Assembly: GCA_013076295.1 (NCBI GenBank) | Contig: RQOL01000524.1 | Coordinates: 124,001-188,000, forward strand | Direction of reading: 5' to 3' | DNA: 64,000 bases | Origin: Sanderia malayensis | Lineage: Eukaryota; Cnidaria; Scyphozoa; Semaeostomeae; Pelagiidae | Shown here: one piece after another, positions 12,131-24,750 of the stretch | How the letters are laid out: each line of letters begins with the position of its first letter | Position numbering within the stretch: the first letter of the stretch is position 1 | Notes under the pieces: model-generated | What the model was told of the DNA's origin: nothing | The model's input: only the letters and a program-made list of their open reading frames with translations | The model's database searches: none | Translations under genes and position numbers: made by a program

Positions 12131-14362
12131 TCCGCCTGAATTGACGTGGAATCATGCGCAAATTGTGGGAATGAATCTAATTAAATTGTGGGAATGAATG
12201 TTAATATTACTCAAAAATATAACTAAAAGTGTATAACAATTTGTTTTCGATGAATTGACATGGAATCATGCGCAAATTGTGGGAATGAATCTTAATTTTG
12301 ATTAGTGTAAGTTTCGGGAAAAAAGTTAATTTTTCTTGGCATAAATTGTGGGAATGAATGTCAATATAACTGGAACAAGTAACTAAAGTGTATAACAATT
12401 TGTTCTCGCTGAATTGACATGGAATCATGCGCAAATTGTGGGAATGAATCCTAATTTTGATTAGTGTAAGTTTCGGGAAAAAAAGTTAATTTTTCTTGGT
12501 ATAAATTGTGGGAGTGAATGTTATCTTTTATTAGTGTAAATTGTGGGAAGGAATGTTAATATTGCTGAAAAAGTAACTATAATGTATAACAATTTGTTCT
12601 GGCTGAATTGACGTGGAATCATGCGCAAATTGTGGGAATGAATGTTAATTTTGATTAGTGTAAGTTGCGGGAATAAAATTGATTTTTATTGGTGTAAATT
12701 GTCGGAATAAATGTTAATATAACTGGAACAAGTAACTAAAAGTGTATAACAATTTGTTCTCGCTGAATTGACATGGAATCATGCGCAAATTGTGGGAATG
12801 AATCCTAATCTTGATTAGTGTAAGTTGCGGGAAAAAAGTTAATTTTATTGGTGTAAATTGTGGGAATGAATGTTAATATAACTGGAACAAGTAACTAAAA
12901 GTGTATAACAATTTGCTTTCGCTGAATTGACACGGAATCATGCGGAAATTGTGGGAATGAATCCTAGTTTTGATTAGTGAAAGTTGCGGGAATAAAAGTT
13001 GATTTTTATTGGTGTAAATTGGGGATATGAATGTTAATATAACTGGAACAAGTAACTAAAAGAGTATAACAACTTGCTTTCGCTGATTTGACGTGGAATC
13101 ATGCGTAAATTGTGGGAATGAATCCTAATTTTGATTAGTGTAAGTTTCGGGAAAAAAAGTTAATTTTTATTGGTATAAATTGTGGGAGTGAATGTTATCT
13201 TTTATTAGTGTAAATTGTGGGAAGGAATGTTAATTTTACTGAAAAAAGTAACTATAATGTATAACAATTTGTTCTGGCTGAATTGACGTGGAAACATGCG
13301 CAATTTGTGGGAATGAATGTTAATTTTGATTAGTGTAAGTTGCGGGAATAAAAGTTAATTTTTGTTGGTGTAAATTGTGGGAATGAGTGTTATCTTTTAT
13401 TAGTGTAAATAGTGGGAAGGAATGTTAATATTTCTGAAAAAAGTACCGAAAAGTGTATAACAATTTGATTTCTCTCAATTGACGTGGAATCATGCGCAAA
13501 TTGTGGGAATGAATCTAAATAAATTGCGGGGATGAATGTTAATATTACTCAAAAAAGTAACTAAAAGTGTATAACAATTTGTTCTCGCCGAATTGACATC
13601 GAATCATGCGCAAGTTGTGGGAATGAATCCTAATTTTGATTAGTGTAAGTTGCGGGAAAAAAAGTTAAATTTTATTGGTGTAAATTATGGGAAAGAATGT
13701 TAATATTACTGAAAAAAGTAACTAAAAGTGTATAACAATTTGTTTTCGCTGAATTGACGTGGAATCATGCGCAAATTGTGGGAATGAATATAATTTTGAT
13801 TAGTGTAAGTTGCGGGAATAAAAGTTGATTGTTATTGGCGTAAATTGTGGGAAGGAAAATTAATTTTTATTAGTGTAAATTGTGGGAATGAGTATTATCT
13901 TTTATTAGTGTAAATAGTGGGAGGGAATGTTAATATTACTGAAAAAAGTAACTAAAAGTGTATAACAATTTGTTCTCGCTGAATTGACATCGAATCATGC
14001 GCAAATTGTGGGAATGAATCCTAATTTTGATTAGTGTAAGTTGCGGGAAAAAAAGTTAATTTTTTTTGTGTAAATTGTGAGCATGAATGTTAATATAACT
14101 GGAACAAGTAACTACAAGTGTATAACAATTTGTTTTCGCTGAATTGACGTGGAATCATGCGCAAATTGTGGGAATGAATTTAATTTTGATTAGTGTAAGT
14201 TGCGGGAAGAAAAGTTGATTTTTATTGGTGTAAATTGTTGGAGGGAAAATTAATTTTATTAGTGTAAATTGTGGGAATGAGTGTTATCTTTTATTAGTGT
14301 AAATAGTGGGAAGGAATGTTAATATTACTGAAAAAAGTAACTAAATGTGTATAATAATTTGT
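12131..14362 (+). repeat. Block C higher-order unit 1 (2,232 bp)
   Basis: The unit is cut at the private core variant 'gttccgcctgaattgac', found at 12131, 14363 and 16083 and in changed form at 18158. Diagnostic internal variants are 'ggggatatgaatg' at 13021 and 'gatttctctcaattgac' at 13467. It aligns with 40853-43088 (2,236 bp) at a steady offset of about 28,722-28,725 bases. It carries about 512 bases, near 12.23-12.75 kb, that unit 2 lacks. Confidence 0.82.
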
Positions 14363-16082
14363 TCCGCCTGAATTGACGTGGAATCATGCGCAAATTGTGG
14401 GAATGAATCTAATTAAATTGTGGGAATGAATGTTAATATTACTCAAAAATATAACTAAAAGTGTATAACAATTTGTTCTCGCTGAATTGACATGGAATCA
14501 TGCGCAAATTGTGGGAATGAATCCTAATTTTGATTAGTGTAAGTTGCGGGAAAAAAGTTAATTTTTATTGGTGTAAATTGTGGGAATGAATGTTAATATA
14601 ACTGGAACAAGTAACTAAAAGTGTATAACAATTTGCTTTCGCTGAATTGACACGGAATCATGCGCAAATTGTGGGAATGAATCCTAGTTTTGATTAGTGA
14701 AAGTTGCGGGAATAAAAGTTGATTTTTATTGGTGTAAATTGGGGATATGAATGTTAATATGACTCGAACAAGTAACTAAAAGAGAATAACAACTTGCTTT
14801 CGCTGATTTGACGTGGAATCATGCGTAAATTGTGGGAATGAATCCTAATTTTGATTAGTGTAAGTTTCGGGAAAAAAAGTTAATTTTTATTGGTATAAAT
14901 TGTGGGAGTGAATGTTATCTTTTATTAGTGTAAATTGTGGGAAGGAATGTTAATTTTACTGAAAAAAGTAACTATAATGTATAACAATTTGTTCTGGCTG
15001 AATTGACGTGGAAACATGCGCAATTTGTGGGAATGAATGTTAATTTTGATTAGTGTAGGTTGCGGGAATAAAAGTTAATTTTTGTTGGTGTAAATTGTAG
15101 GAATGAGTGTTATCTTTTATTAGTGTAAATAGTGGGAAGGAATGTTAATATTACTGAAAAAAGTAACTAAAAGTGTATAACAATTTGATTTCTCTCAATT
15201 GACGTGGAATCATGCGCAAATTGTGGGAATGAATCTAAATAAATTGCGGGATGAATGTTAATATTACTCAAAAAAGTAACTAAAAGTGTATAACAATTTC
15301 TTCTCGCCGAATTGACATCGAATCATGCGCAAGTTGTGGGAATGAATCCTAATTTTGATTAGTGTAAGTTGCGGGAGAAAAAGTTAATTTTTATTGGTGT
15401 AAATTATGGGAAAGAATGTTAATATTACTGAAAAAAGTAACTAAAAGTGTATAACAATTTGTTTTCGCTGAATTGACGTGGAATCATGCGCAAATTGTGG
15501 GAATGAATTTAATTTTGATTAGTGTAAGTTGCGGGAATAAAAGTTGATTGTTATTGGTGTAAATTGTGGGAGGGAAAATTAATTTTTATTAGTGTAAATT
15601 GTGGGAATGAGTATTATCTTTTATTAGTGTAAATAGTGGGAGGGAATGTTAATATTACTGAAAAAAGTAACTAAAAGTGTATAACAATTTGTTCTCGCTG
15701 AATTGACATCGAATCATGCGCAAATTGTGGGAATGAATCCTAATTTTGATTAGTGTAAGTTGCGGGAAAAAAAGTTAATTTTTTTTTGTGTAAATTGTGG
15801 GAATGAATGTTAATATAACTGGAACAAGTAACTACAAGTGTATAACAATTTGTTTTCGCTGAATTGACGTGGAATCATGCGCAAATTGTGGGAATGAATT
15901 TAATTCTGATTAGTGTAAGTTGCGGGAAGAAAAGTTGATTTTTATTGGTGTAAATTGTTGGAGGGAAAATTAATTTTATTAGTGTAAATTGTGGGAATGA
16001 GTGTTATCTTTTATTAGTGTAAATAGTGGGAAGGAATGTTAATATTACTGAAAAAAGTAACTAAATGTGTATAATAATTTGT
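14363..16082 (+). repeat. Block C higher-order unit 2 (1,720 bp)
   Basis: This is the shortest block C unit. It repeats unit 1 in order, including 'ggggatatgaatg' and 'gatttctctcaattgac', but lacks the roughly 512-base segment present early in unit 1. Sequence agreement with its neighbours is high, which indicates recent exchange among the three units. Confidence 0.8.
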
Positions 16083-18157
16083 TCCGCCTGAATTGACGTG
16101 GAATCATGCGCAAATTGTTGGAATGAATCTAATTAAATTGTGGGAATGAATGTTAATATTACTCAAAAATATAACTAAAAGTGTATAACAATTTGTTCTC
16201 GCTGAATTGACATGGAATCATGCGCAAATTGTGGGAATGAATCCTAATTTTGATTAGTGTAAGTTTAGGGAAAAAAAGCTAATTTTTCTTGGTATAAATT
16301 GTGGGAGTGAATGTTATCTTTTATTAGTGTAAATTGTGGGAAGGAATGTTAATATTGCTGAAAAAGTAACTATAATGTATAACAATTTGTTCTGGCTGAA
16401 TTGACGTGGAATCATGCGCAAATTGTGGGAATGAATGTTAATTTTGATTAGTGTAAGTTGCGGGAATAAAATTGATTTTTATTGGTGTAAATTGTCGGAA
16501 TAAATGTTAATATAACTGGAACAAGTAACTAAAAGTGTATAACAATTTGTTCTCGCTGAATTGACATGGAATCATGCGCAAATTGTGGGAATGAATCCTA
16601 ATTTTGATTAGTGTAAGTTGCGGGAAAAAAGTTAATTTTTATTGGTGTAAATTGTGGGAATGAATGTTAATATAACTGGAACAAGTAACTAAAAGTGTAT
16701 AACAATTTGCTTTCGCTGAATTGACACGGAATCATGCGCAAATTGTGGGAATGAATCCTAGTTTTGATTAGTGAAAGTTGCGGGAATAAAAGTTGATTTT
16801 TATTGGTGTAAATTGGGGATATGAATGTTAATATAACTCGAACAAGTAACTAAAAGAGTATAACAACTTGCTTTCGCTGATTTGACGTGGAATCATGCGT
16901 AAATTGTGGGAATGAATCCTAATTTTGATTAGTGTAAGTTTCGGGAAAAAAAGTTAATTTTTATTGGTATAAATTGTGGGAGTGAATGTTATCTTTTATT
17001 AGTGTAAATTGTGGGAAGGAATGTTAATTTTACTGAAAAAAGTAACTATAATGTATAACAATTTGTTCTGGCTGAATTGACGTGGAAACATGCGCAATTT
17101 GTGGGAATGAATGTTAATTTTGATTAGTGTAGGTTGCGGGAATAAAAGTTAATTTTTGTTGGTGTAAATTGTAGGAATGAGTGTTATCTTTTATTAGTGT
17201 AAATAGTGGGAAGGAATGTTAATATTACTGAAAAAAGTAACGAAAAGTGTATAACAATTTGATTTCTCTCAATTGACGTGGAATCATGCGCAAATTGTGG
17301 GAATGAATCTAAATAAATTGCGGGGATGAATGTTAATATTACTCAAAAAAGTAACTAAAAGTGTATAACAATTTGTTCTCGCCGAATTGACATCGAATCA
17401 TGCGCAAGTTGTGGGAATGAACCCTAATTTTGATTAGTGTAAGTTGCGGGAAAAAAAGTTAATTTTTATTGGTGTAAATTATGGGAAAGAATGTTAATAT
17501 TACTGAAAAAAGTAACTAAAAGTGTATAACAATTTGTTTTCGCTCAATTGACGTGGAATCATGCGCAAATTGTGGGAATGAATTTAATTTTGATTAGTGT
17601 AAGTTGCGGGAATAAAAGTTGATTGTTATTGGTGTTAATTGTGGGAGAGAAAATTAATTTTTATTAGTGTAAATTGTGGGAATGAGTATTATCTTTTATT
17701 AATGTAAATAGTGGGAGGGAATGTTAATATTACTGAACAGAGTAACTAAAATTGTATAACAATTTGTTCTCGCTGAATTGACATCTAATCATGCGCAAAT
17801 TGTGGGAATGAATCCTAATTTTGATTAGTGTAAGTTGCGGGAAAAAAAGTTAATTTTTTTTGGTGTAAATTGTGGGAATGAATGTTAATATAACTGGAAC
17901 AAGTAACTACAAGTGTATAACAATTTGTTTTCGCTCAATTGACGTGGAATCATGCGCAAATTGTGGGAATGAATTTAATTTTGATTAGTGTAAGTTGCGG
18001 GAAGAAAAGTTGATTTTTATTGGTGTAAATTGTTGGAGGGAAAATTAATTTTATTAGTGTAAATTGTGGGAATGAGTGTTATCTTTTATTAGTGTAAATA
18101 GTGGGAAGGAATGTTAATATTACTGAAAAAAGTAACTAAAAGTGTATATTAATTTGT
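16083..18157 (+). repeat. Block C higher-order unit 3 (2,075 bp)
   Basis: Same order as units 1 and 2, with about 355 bases of the early segment retained near 16.24-16.6 kb. The three unit lengths (2,232, 1,720, 2,075) therefore differ by whole monomers. The marker at its right end is altered to 'gttcccctgaattgac' at 18158, the same place where the pattern changes to block D. Confidence 0.8.
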
Positions 18158-20940
18158 TCCCCTGAATTGACTTGGAATCATGCGCAAATTGTTGGAATGA
18201 ATCTAAATAAATTGTGGGAATGAATGTTAATATTACTCAAAAATATAACTAAAAGTGTATAACAATTTGTTTTCGCTGAATTGACATGGAATCATGCGCA
18301 AATTGTGGGAATGAATCCTGATTTTGATTAGTGTGAGTTTCGGGAAAAAAAGTTAATTTTTCTTGGTATAAATTGTGGGAATGAATGTCAATATAACTGG
18401 AACAAGTAACTAAAGTGTATAACAAATTGTTCTCGCTGAATTGACATGGAATTATGCGCAAATTGTGGGAATGAATCCTAATTTTGATTAGTGTAAGTTT
18501 CGGGAAAAAAAGTTAATTTTTCTTGGTGTAAATTGGGGAAATGAATGTTAATATAACTGGAACAACTAACTAAAAGAGTATAACAATTTGCTTTCGCTGA
18601 TTTGACGTGGAATCATGCGCAAATTGTGGGAATGAATCCTAATTTTGATTAGTGTAAGTTTCGGGAAAAAAAGTTAATTTTTATTGGTATAAATTGTGGG
18701 AGTGAATGTTATCTTTTATTAGTGTAAATTGTGGGAAGGAATGTTAATATTACTGAAAAAAGTAACTATAATGTATAACAATTTGTTCTGGCTGAATTGA
18801 CGTGGAATCATGCGCAAAGTGTGGGAATGAATCCAAATTTTGATTAGTGTAAGTTTCGGGAAAACAAGTTAATTTTTATTTGTATAACTTATGGGAGTGA
18901 ATGTTATCTTTTATTAGTGTAAATTGTGGGAATGAATGTTAATATTACTGAAAAAAGTAACTAAAAGAGTATAACAATTTGCTTTCGCTGATTTGACGTG
19001 GAATCATGCGCAAATTGTGGGAATGAATCCTAATTTTGATTAGTGTAAGTTTCGGGAAAAAAAGTTAATTTTTATTTGTATAACTTATGGGAGTGAATGT
19101 TATCTTTTATTAGTGTAAATTGTGGGAATGATTGTTAATATTACTGAAAAAAGTAACTGAAAGTGTATAACAATTTGTTCTCGCTGAATTGACATCGAAT
19201 CATGCGCAAATTGTGGGAATGAATCCTAATCTTGATTAGTGTAAGTTGCGGGAATAAAAATTAATTTTTATTGGCGCAAATTGTGGGAATGAATGTTAAT
19301 ATAACTGAAACAAGTAACTAATAGTGTATAAAAATTTGTTTTCGCTGAATTGACGTGGTGTCATGGGCAAATTGTGGGAATGAATGTTAATTTTGATTAG
19401 TATAAGTTGCGGGAATAAAAGTTGATTTTTATTGGTGTAAATTGTGGGAATGAAAGTTGATTTTTATTAGTGTAAACTGTGGGAATCAGTGTTATCATTT
19501 ATTAGTGTAAATAGAAGTAACTAAAAGTGTATAACAACTTGTTCTGGCAGAATTGACGTGGAATCATGCGCAAATTGTGGGCATGAATCTAAATAAATTG
19601 TGGGAATGAATGTTAATATTACTCAAAAAAGTAACTACAAGTGTATAACAATTTGTTTTCGCTGAATTGACATGGAATCGTGGGCAAATTGTGGGAATGA
19701 ATCCTAATTTTGATTAGTGTAAGTTGCGGGAATAAAAGTTATTTTTTATTCGTGTAAATTGTGGGAATGAATGTTAATATAACTGGAACAAGTAACTAAA
19801 AGTGTATAACAATTTGTTTTCGCTGAATTGACGTCGAATCATGCGCAAATTGTGGGAATGAATCCTAGTTTTGATTAGTGAAAGTTGCGGGAATAAAAGT
19901 TAATTTTTATTGGTATAAATTGTGGGAGTGAATGTTATCTTTTATTAGTGTAAATTGTGGGAAGGAATGTTAATATTACTGAAAAAAGTAGCTATAATGT
20001 ATAACAATTTGTTCTGGCTGAATTGACGTGGAATCATGCGCAAATTGTGGGAATGAATGTTAATTTTGATTAGTGTAAATTGCGGGAATAAAAGTTGATT
20101 TTTATTGGTGTAAATTGTCGGAATGAATGTTAATATAACTGGAACAAGTAACTAAAAGAGTATAACAATTTGTTTTCGCTGATTTGACGTGGAATCATGC
20201 GCAAATTGTGGGAATGAATCCTAAATTTGATTAGTGTAAGTTTCGGGAAAAAAAGTTAATTTTTATTGCTATAAATTGTGGGAGTGAATGTTATCTTTTA
20301 TTAGTGTAAATTGTGGGAAGGAATGTTAATATAATTGAAAAAAGTAACTATAATGTATAACAATTTGTTCTGGCTGAATTGACGTGGAATCATGCGCAAA
20401 ATGTGGGAATGAATCCAAATTTTGATTAGTGTAAGTTTCGGGAAAAAAAGTTAATTTTTATTGGTATAACTTATTGGAGTGAATGTTATCTTTTATTAGT
20501 GTAAATTGTGGGAATGAATGTTAATATTACTGAAAAAAGAAACTGAAAGTGTATAACAATTTGTTCTCGCTGAATTGACACGGAATCATGCGCAAATTGT
20601 GGGAATGAATCCTAGTTTTGATTAGTGAAAGTTGCGGGAATAAAAGTTAATTTTTATTGGTATAAATTGTGGGAGTGAATGTTATCTTTTATTAGTGTAA
20701 ATTGTGGGAAGGAATGTTAATATTACTGAAAAAAGTAGCTATAATGTATAACAATTTGTTCTGGCTGAATTGACGTGGAATCATGCGCAAATTGTGGGAA
20801 TGAATGTTAATTTTGATTAGTGTAAATTGCGGGAATAAAAGTTGATTTTTATTGGTGTAAATTGTCGGAATGAATGTTAATATAACTGGAACAAGTAACT
20901 AAAAGAGTATAACAATTTGCTTTCGCTGATTTGACGTGGA
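18158..20940 (+). repeat. Block D of the array
   Basis: Satellite monomers only. The typical cores are 'caactaactaaaagagtat', 'tgctttcgctgatttgacg' and 'actataatgtataac', with 's3' variants reading 'tataacttatgggagtg'. Similar strings recur at 50.1-52.9 kb (block D'). No higher-order unit is clearly resolved by eye. The small minus-strand frame at 18249-18461 is a repeat by-product. Confidence 0.75.
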
Positions 20941-23900
20941 ATCATGCGCAAATTGTGGGAATGAATCCTAATCTTGATTAGTGTAAGTTGCGGGAATAAA
21001 AATTGATTTTTATTGGTGTAAATTGTGGGAATGAAAGTTAATTTTTATTAGTGTAAATTGTGGGAATATCAGTGTTATCATTTATTATTGTAAATAGAAG
21101 TAACTAAAAGTGTATAACAACTTGTTCTGGCAGAATTGACGTGGAATCATGCGCAAATTGTGGGAATGAATCTAAATAAATTGTGGGAATGAATGTTAAT
21201 ATTACTCAAAAAAGTAACTACAAGTGTATAAAAATTTGTTTTCGCTGAATTGACATGGAATCGTGCGCAAATTGTGGGAATGAATCCTAATTTTGATTAG
21301 TGTAAGTTGCGGGAATAAAAGTTATTTTTTATTACTGTAAATTGTGGGAATGAATGTTTATATAAATGAAAAAAGTAACTAAAAGTGTATAACAATTTGT
21401 TTTCGCTGAATTGACGTCGAATCATGCGCAAATTGTGGGAATGAATCTTAATTTTGATTAGTGTAAGTTTCGGGAAAAAAAGTTAATTTTTCTTGGTATA
21501 AATTGTGGGAATGAATGTCAATATAACTGGAACAAGTAACTAAAGTGTATAACAATTTGTTCTCGCTGAATTGACATGGAATCATGCGCAAATTGTGGGA
21601 ATGAATCCTAATTTTGATTAGTGTAAGTTTCGGGAAAAAAAGTTAATTTTTCTTGGTATAAATTGTGGGAGTGAATGTTATCTTTTATTAGTGTAAATTG
21701 TGGGAAGGAATGTTAATATTACTGAAAAAAGTAACTATAATGTATAACAATTTGTTCTGGCTGAATTGACGTGGAATCATGCGCAAATTGTGGGAATGAA
21801 TGTTAATTTTGATTAGTGTAAGTTGCGGGAATAAAAGTTGATTTTTATTGGTGTAAATTGTGGGAATAAATGTTAATATAACTGGAACAAGTAACTAAAA
21901 GTGTATAACAATTTGTTCTCGCTGAATTGACATGTAATCATGCGCAAATTGTGGGAATGAATCCTAATTTTGATTAGTGTAAGTTGCGGGGAAAAAAGTT
22001 AATTTTTATTGGTGTAAATTGTGGGAATGAATGTTAATATAACTGGAACAAGTAACTAAAAGTGTATAACAATTTGTTCTCGCTGAATTGACACGAATCA
22101 TGCGCAAATTGTGGGAATGAATCCTAGTTTTGATTAGTAAAAGTTTCGGGAATAAAAGTTAATTTTTCTTGGTATAAATTGTGGGAGTGAATGTTATCTT
22201 TTATTAGTGTAAATTGTGGGAAGGAATGTTAATATTACTGAAAAAAATAACTATAATGTATAACAATTTGTTCTGGCTGAATTGACGTGGAATCATGCGC
22301 AAATTGTGGGAATGAATGTTAATTTTGATTAGTGTAAGTTGCGGGAATAAAAGTTGATTTTTATTGGTGTAAATTGTGGGAATAAATGTTAATATAACTG
22401 GAACAAGTAACTAAAAGTGTATAACAATTTGTTCTCGCTGAATTGACATGTAATCATGCGCAAATTGTGGGAATGAATCCTAATTTTGATTAGTGTAAGT
22501 TGCGGGAAAAAAGTTAATTTTTATTGGTGTAAATTGTGGAATGAATGTTAATATAACTGGAACAAGTAACTAAAAGTGTATAACAATTTGTTCTCGCTGA
22601 ATTGACACGGAATCATGCGCAAATTGTGGGAATGAATCCTAGTTTTGATTAGTAAAAGTTGCGGGAATAAAAGTTAATTTTTATTGGTATAAATTGTGGG
22701 AGTGAATGTTATCTTTTATTAGTGTAAATTGTGGGAAGGAATGTTAATATTACTGAAAAAAGTAGCTATAATGTATAAAAATTTGTTCTGGCTGAATTGA
22801 CGTGGAATCATGCGCAAATTGTGGGAATGAATGTTAATTTGATTAGTGTAAGTTGCGGGAATAAAAGTTGATTTTTATTGGTGTAAATTGTCGGAATGAA
22901 TGTTAATATAACTGGAACAAGTAACTAAAAGAGTATAACAATTTGCTTTCGCTGATTTGACGTGGAATCATGCGCAAATTGTGGGAATGAATCCTAATTT
23001 TGATTAGTGTAAGTTTCGGGAAAAAAAGTTAATTTTTATTGCTATAAATTGTGGGAGTGAATGTTATCTTTTATTAGTGTAAATTGTGGGAAGGAATATT
23101 AATATAATTGAAAAAAGTAACTATAATGTATAACAATTTGTTCTGGCTGAATTGACGTGGAATCATGCGCAAAGTGTGGGAATGAATCCAAATTTTGATT
23201 AGTGTAAGTTTCGGGAAAAAAAGTTAATTTTTATTGGTATAACTTATTGGAGTGAATGTTATCTTTTATTAGTGTAAATTGTGGGAATCAGTGTTTATCA
23301 TTTATTAGTGTAAATAGAAGTAACTAAAAGTGTATAACAACTTGTTCTGGCAGAATTGACGTGGAATCATGCGCAAATTGTGGGCATGAATCTAAATAAA
23401 TTGTGGGAATGAATGTTAATATTACTCAAAAAAGTAACTACAAGTGTATAACAATTTGTTTTCGCTGAATTGACATGGAATCGTGCGCAAATTGTGGGAA
23501 TGAATCCTAATTTTGATTAGTGTAAGTTGCGGGAATAAAAGTTATTTTTATTAGTGTAAACTGTGGGAATGAATGTTTATATAACTGAAAAAAGTAACTA
23601 AAAGTGTATATAACAATTTGTTTTCGCTGAATTGACGTCGAATCATGCGCAAATTGTGGGAATGAATTTAATTTTGATTAGTGTAAGTTGCGGGAATAAA
23701 AGTTATTTTTATTACTGTAAATTGTGGGAATGAATGTTTATATAACTGAAAAAAGTAACTAAAAAGTGTATATAACAATTTGTTTTCGCTGAATTGACGT
23801 CGAATCATGCGCAAATTGTGGGAATGAATCTTAATTTTGATTAGTGTAAGTTTCGGGAAAAAAAGTTAATTTTTCTTGGTATAAATTGTGGGAATGAATG

Positions 23901-24750
23901 TCAATATAACTGGAACAAGTAACTAAAAGTGCATAACAATTTGTTTTCGCTGAATTGACGTGGTGTCATGGGCAAATTGTGGGAATGAATGTTAATTTTG
24001 ATTAGTATAAGTTGCGGGAATAAAAGTTGATAATTATTGGTGTAAATTGTGGGAATGAAAGTTGATTTTTATTAGTGTAAATTGTGGGAATCAGTGTTAT
24101 CATTTATTAGTGTAAATAGAAGTAACTAAAAGTGTATAACAACTTGTTCTGGCAGAATTGACGTGGAATCATGCGCAAATTGTGGGCATGAATCTAAATA
24201 AATTGTGGGAATGAATGTTAATATTACTCAAAAAAGTAACTACAAGTGTATAACAATTTGTTTTCGCTGAATTGACATGGAATCGTGGGCAAATTTGGGA
24301 ATGAATCCTAATTTTGATTAGTGTAAGTTGCGGGAATAAAAGTTATTTTTTATTAGTGTAAACTGTGGGAATGAATGTTTATATAACTGAAAAAAGTAAC
24401 TAAAAGTGAATAACAATTTGTTTTCGCTGAATTGACGTCGAATCATGCGCAAATTGTGGGAATGAATTTAATTTTGATTAGTGTAAGTTGCGGGAATAAA
24501 AGTTATTTTTTATTACTGTAAATTGTTTGAATGAATTTTATATAACTGAAAAAAGTAACTAAAAGTGTATAACAATTTGTTCTCGCTGAATTGACATGGA
24601 ATCATGCGCAAATTGTGGGAATGAATCCTAATTTTGATTAGTGTAAGTTTCGGGAAAAAAAGTTAATTTTTATTGGTATAACTTATTGGAGTGAATGTTA
24701 TCTTTTATTAGTGTAAATTGTGGGAATGAATGTTAATATTACTGAAAAAA
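20941..24750 (+). repeat. Block E higher-order unit 0 (about 3.8 kb)
   Basis: The first of several related units of about 4 kb. The match 'gggaataaaaattgattttt' falls at about 20992 here and 24848 in the next unit, an offset of 3,856. Two 'gacatgtaatcatgcg' cores (21929 and 22445) are 516 bases apart, a pair repeated in the next two units. It has about 350-400 additional bases near 21.34-21.69 kb and other local gains and losses relative to unit 1. The left boundary is approximate. Confidence 0.72.

Larger units (their letters stand above)
10988..12154 (+). repeat. Three near-identical 389-bp dimers in tandem
   Basis: Three consecutive copies, 10988-11376, 11377-11765 and 11766-12154 when cut at 'tgcgc', show an exact 389-base spacing. 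Each holds one 160-bp and one 229-bp monomer. Shared private variants include 'cgggaagaacagttg' at about 11192, 11581 and 11970, and a 'tttttttgtgtaaattg' that lacks the usual 'gg'. Differences between copies are few, so the amplification is recent. The related block at 40.6-40.9 kb lacks these three copies, which accounts for most of the change in offset between the two regions (29,886 to 28,722). Confidence 0.9.

Noticed and set aside
12207..12434. Minus-strand frames of 64-80 codons at 12207-12434, 18249-18461, 32777-32971, 33222-33464 and 35523-35738.
   Set aside because: Same repeat-derived peptides, no recognisable domain; those beyond 33 kb lie in or next to an indel-rich zone where frames are unreliable.
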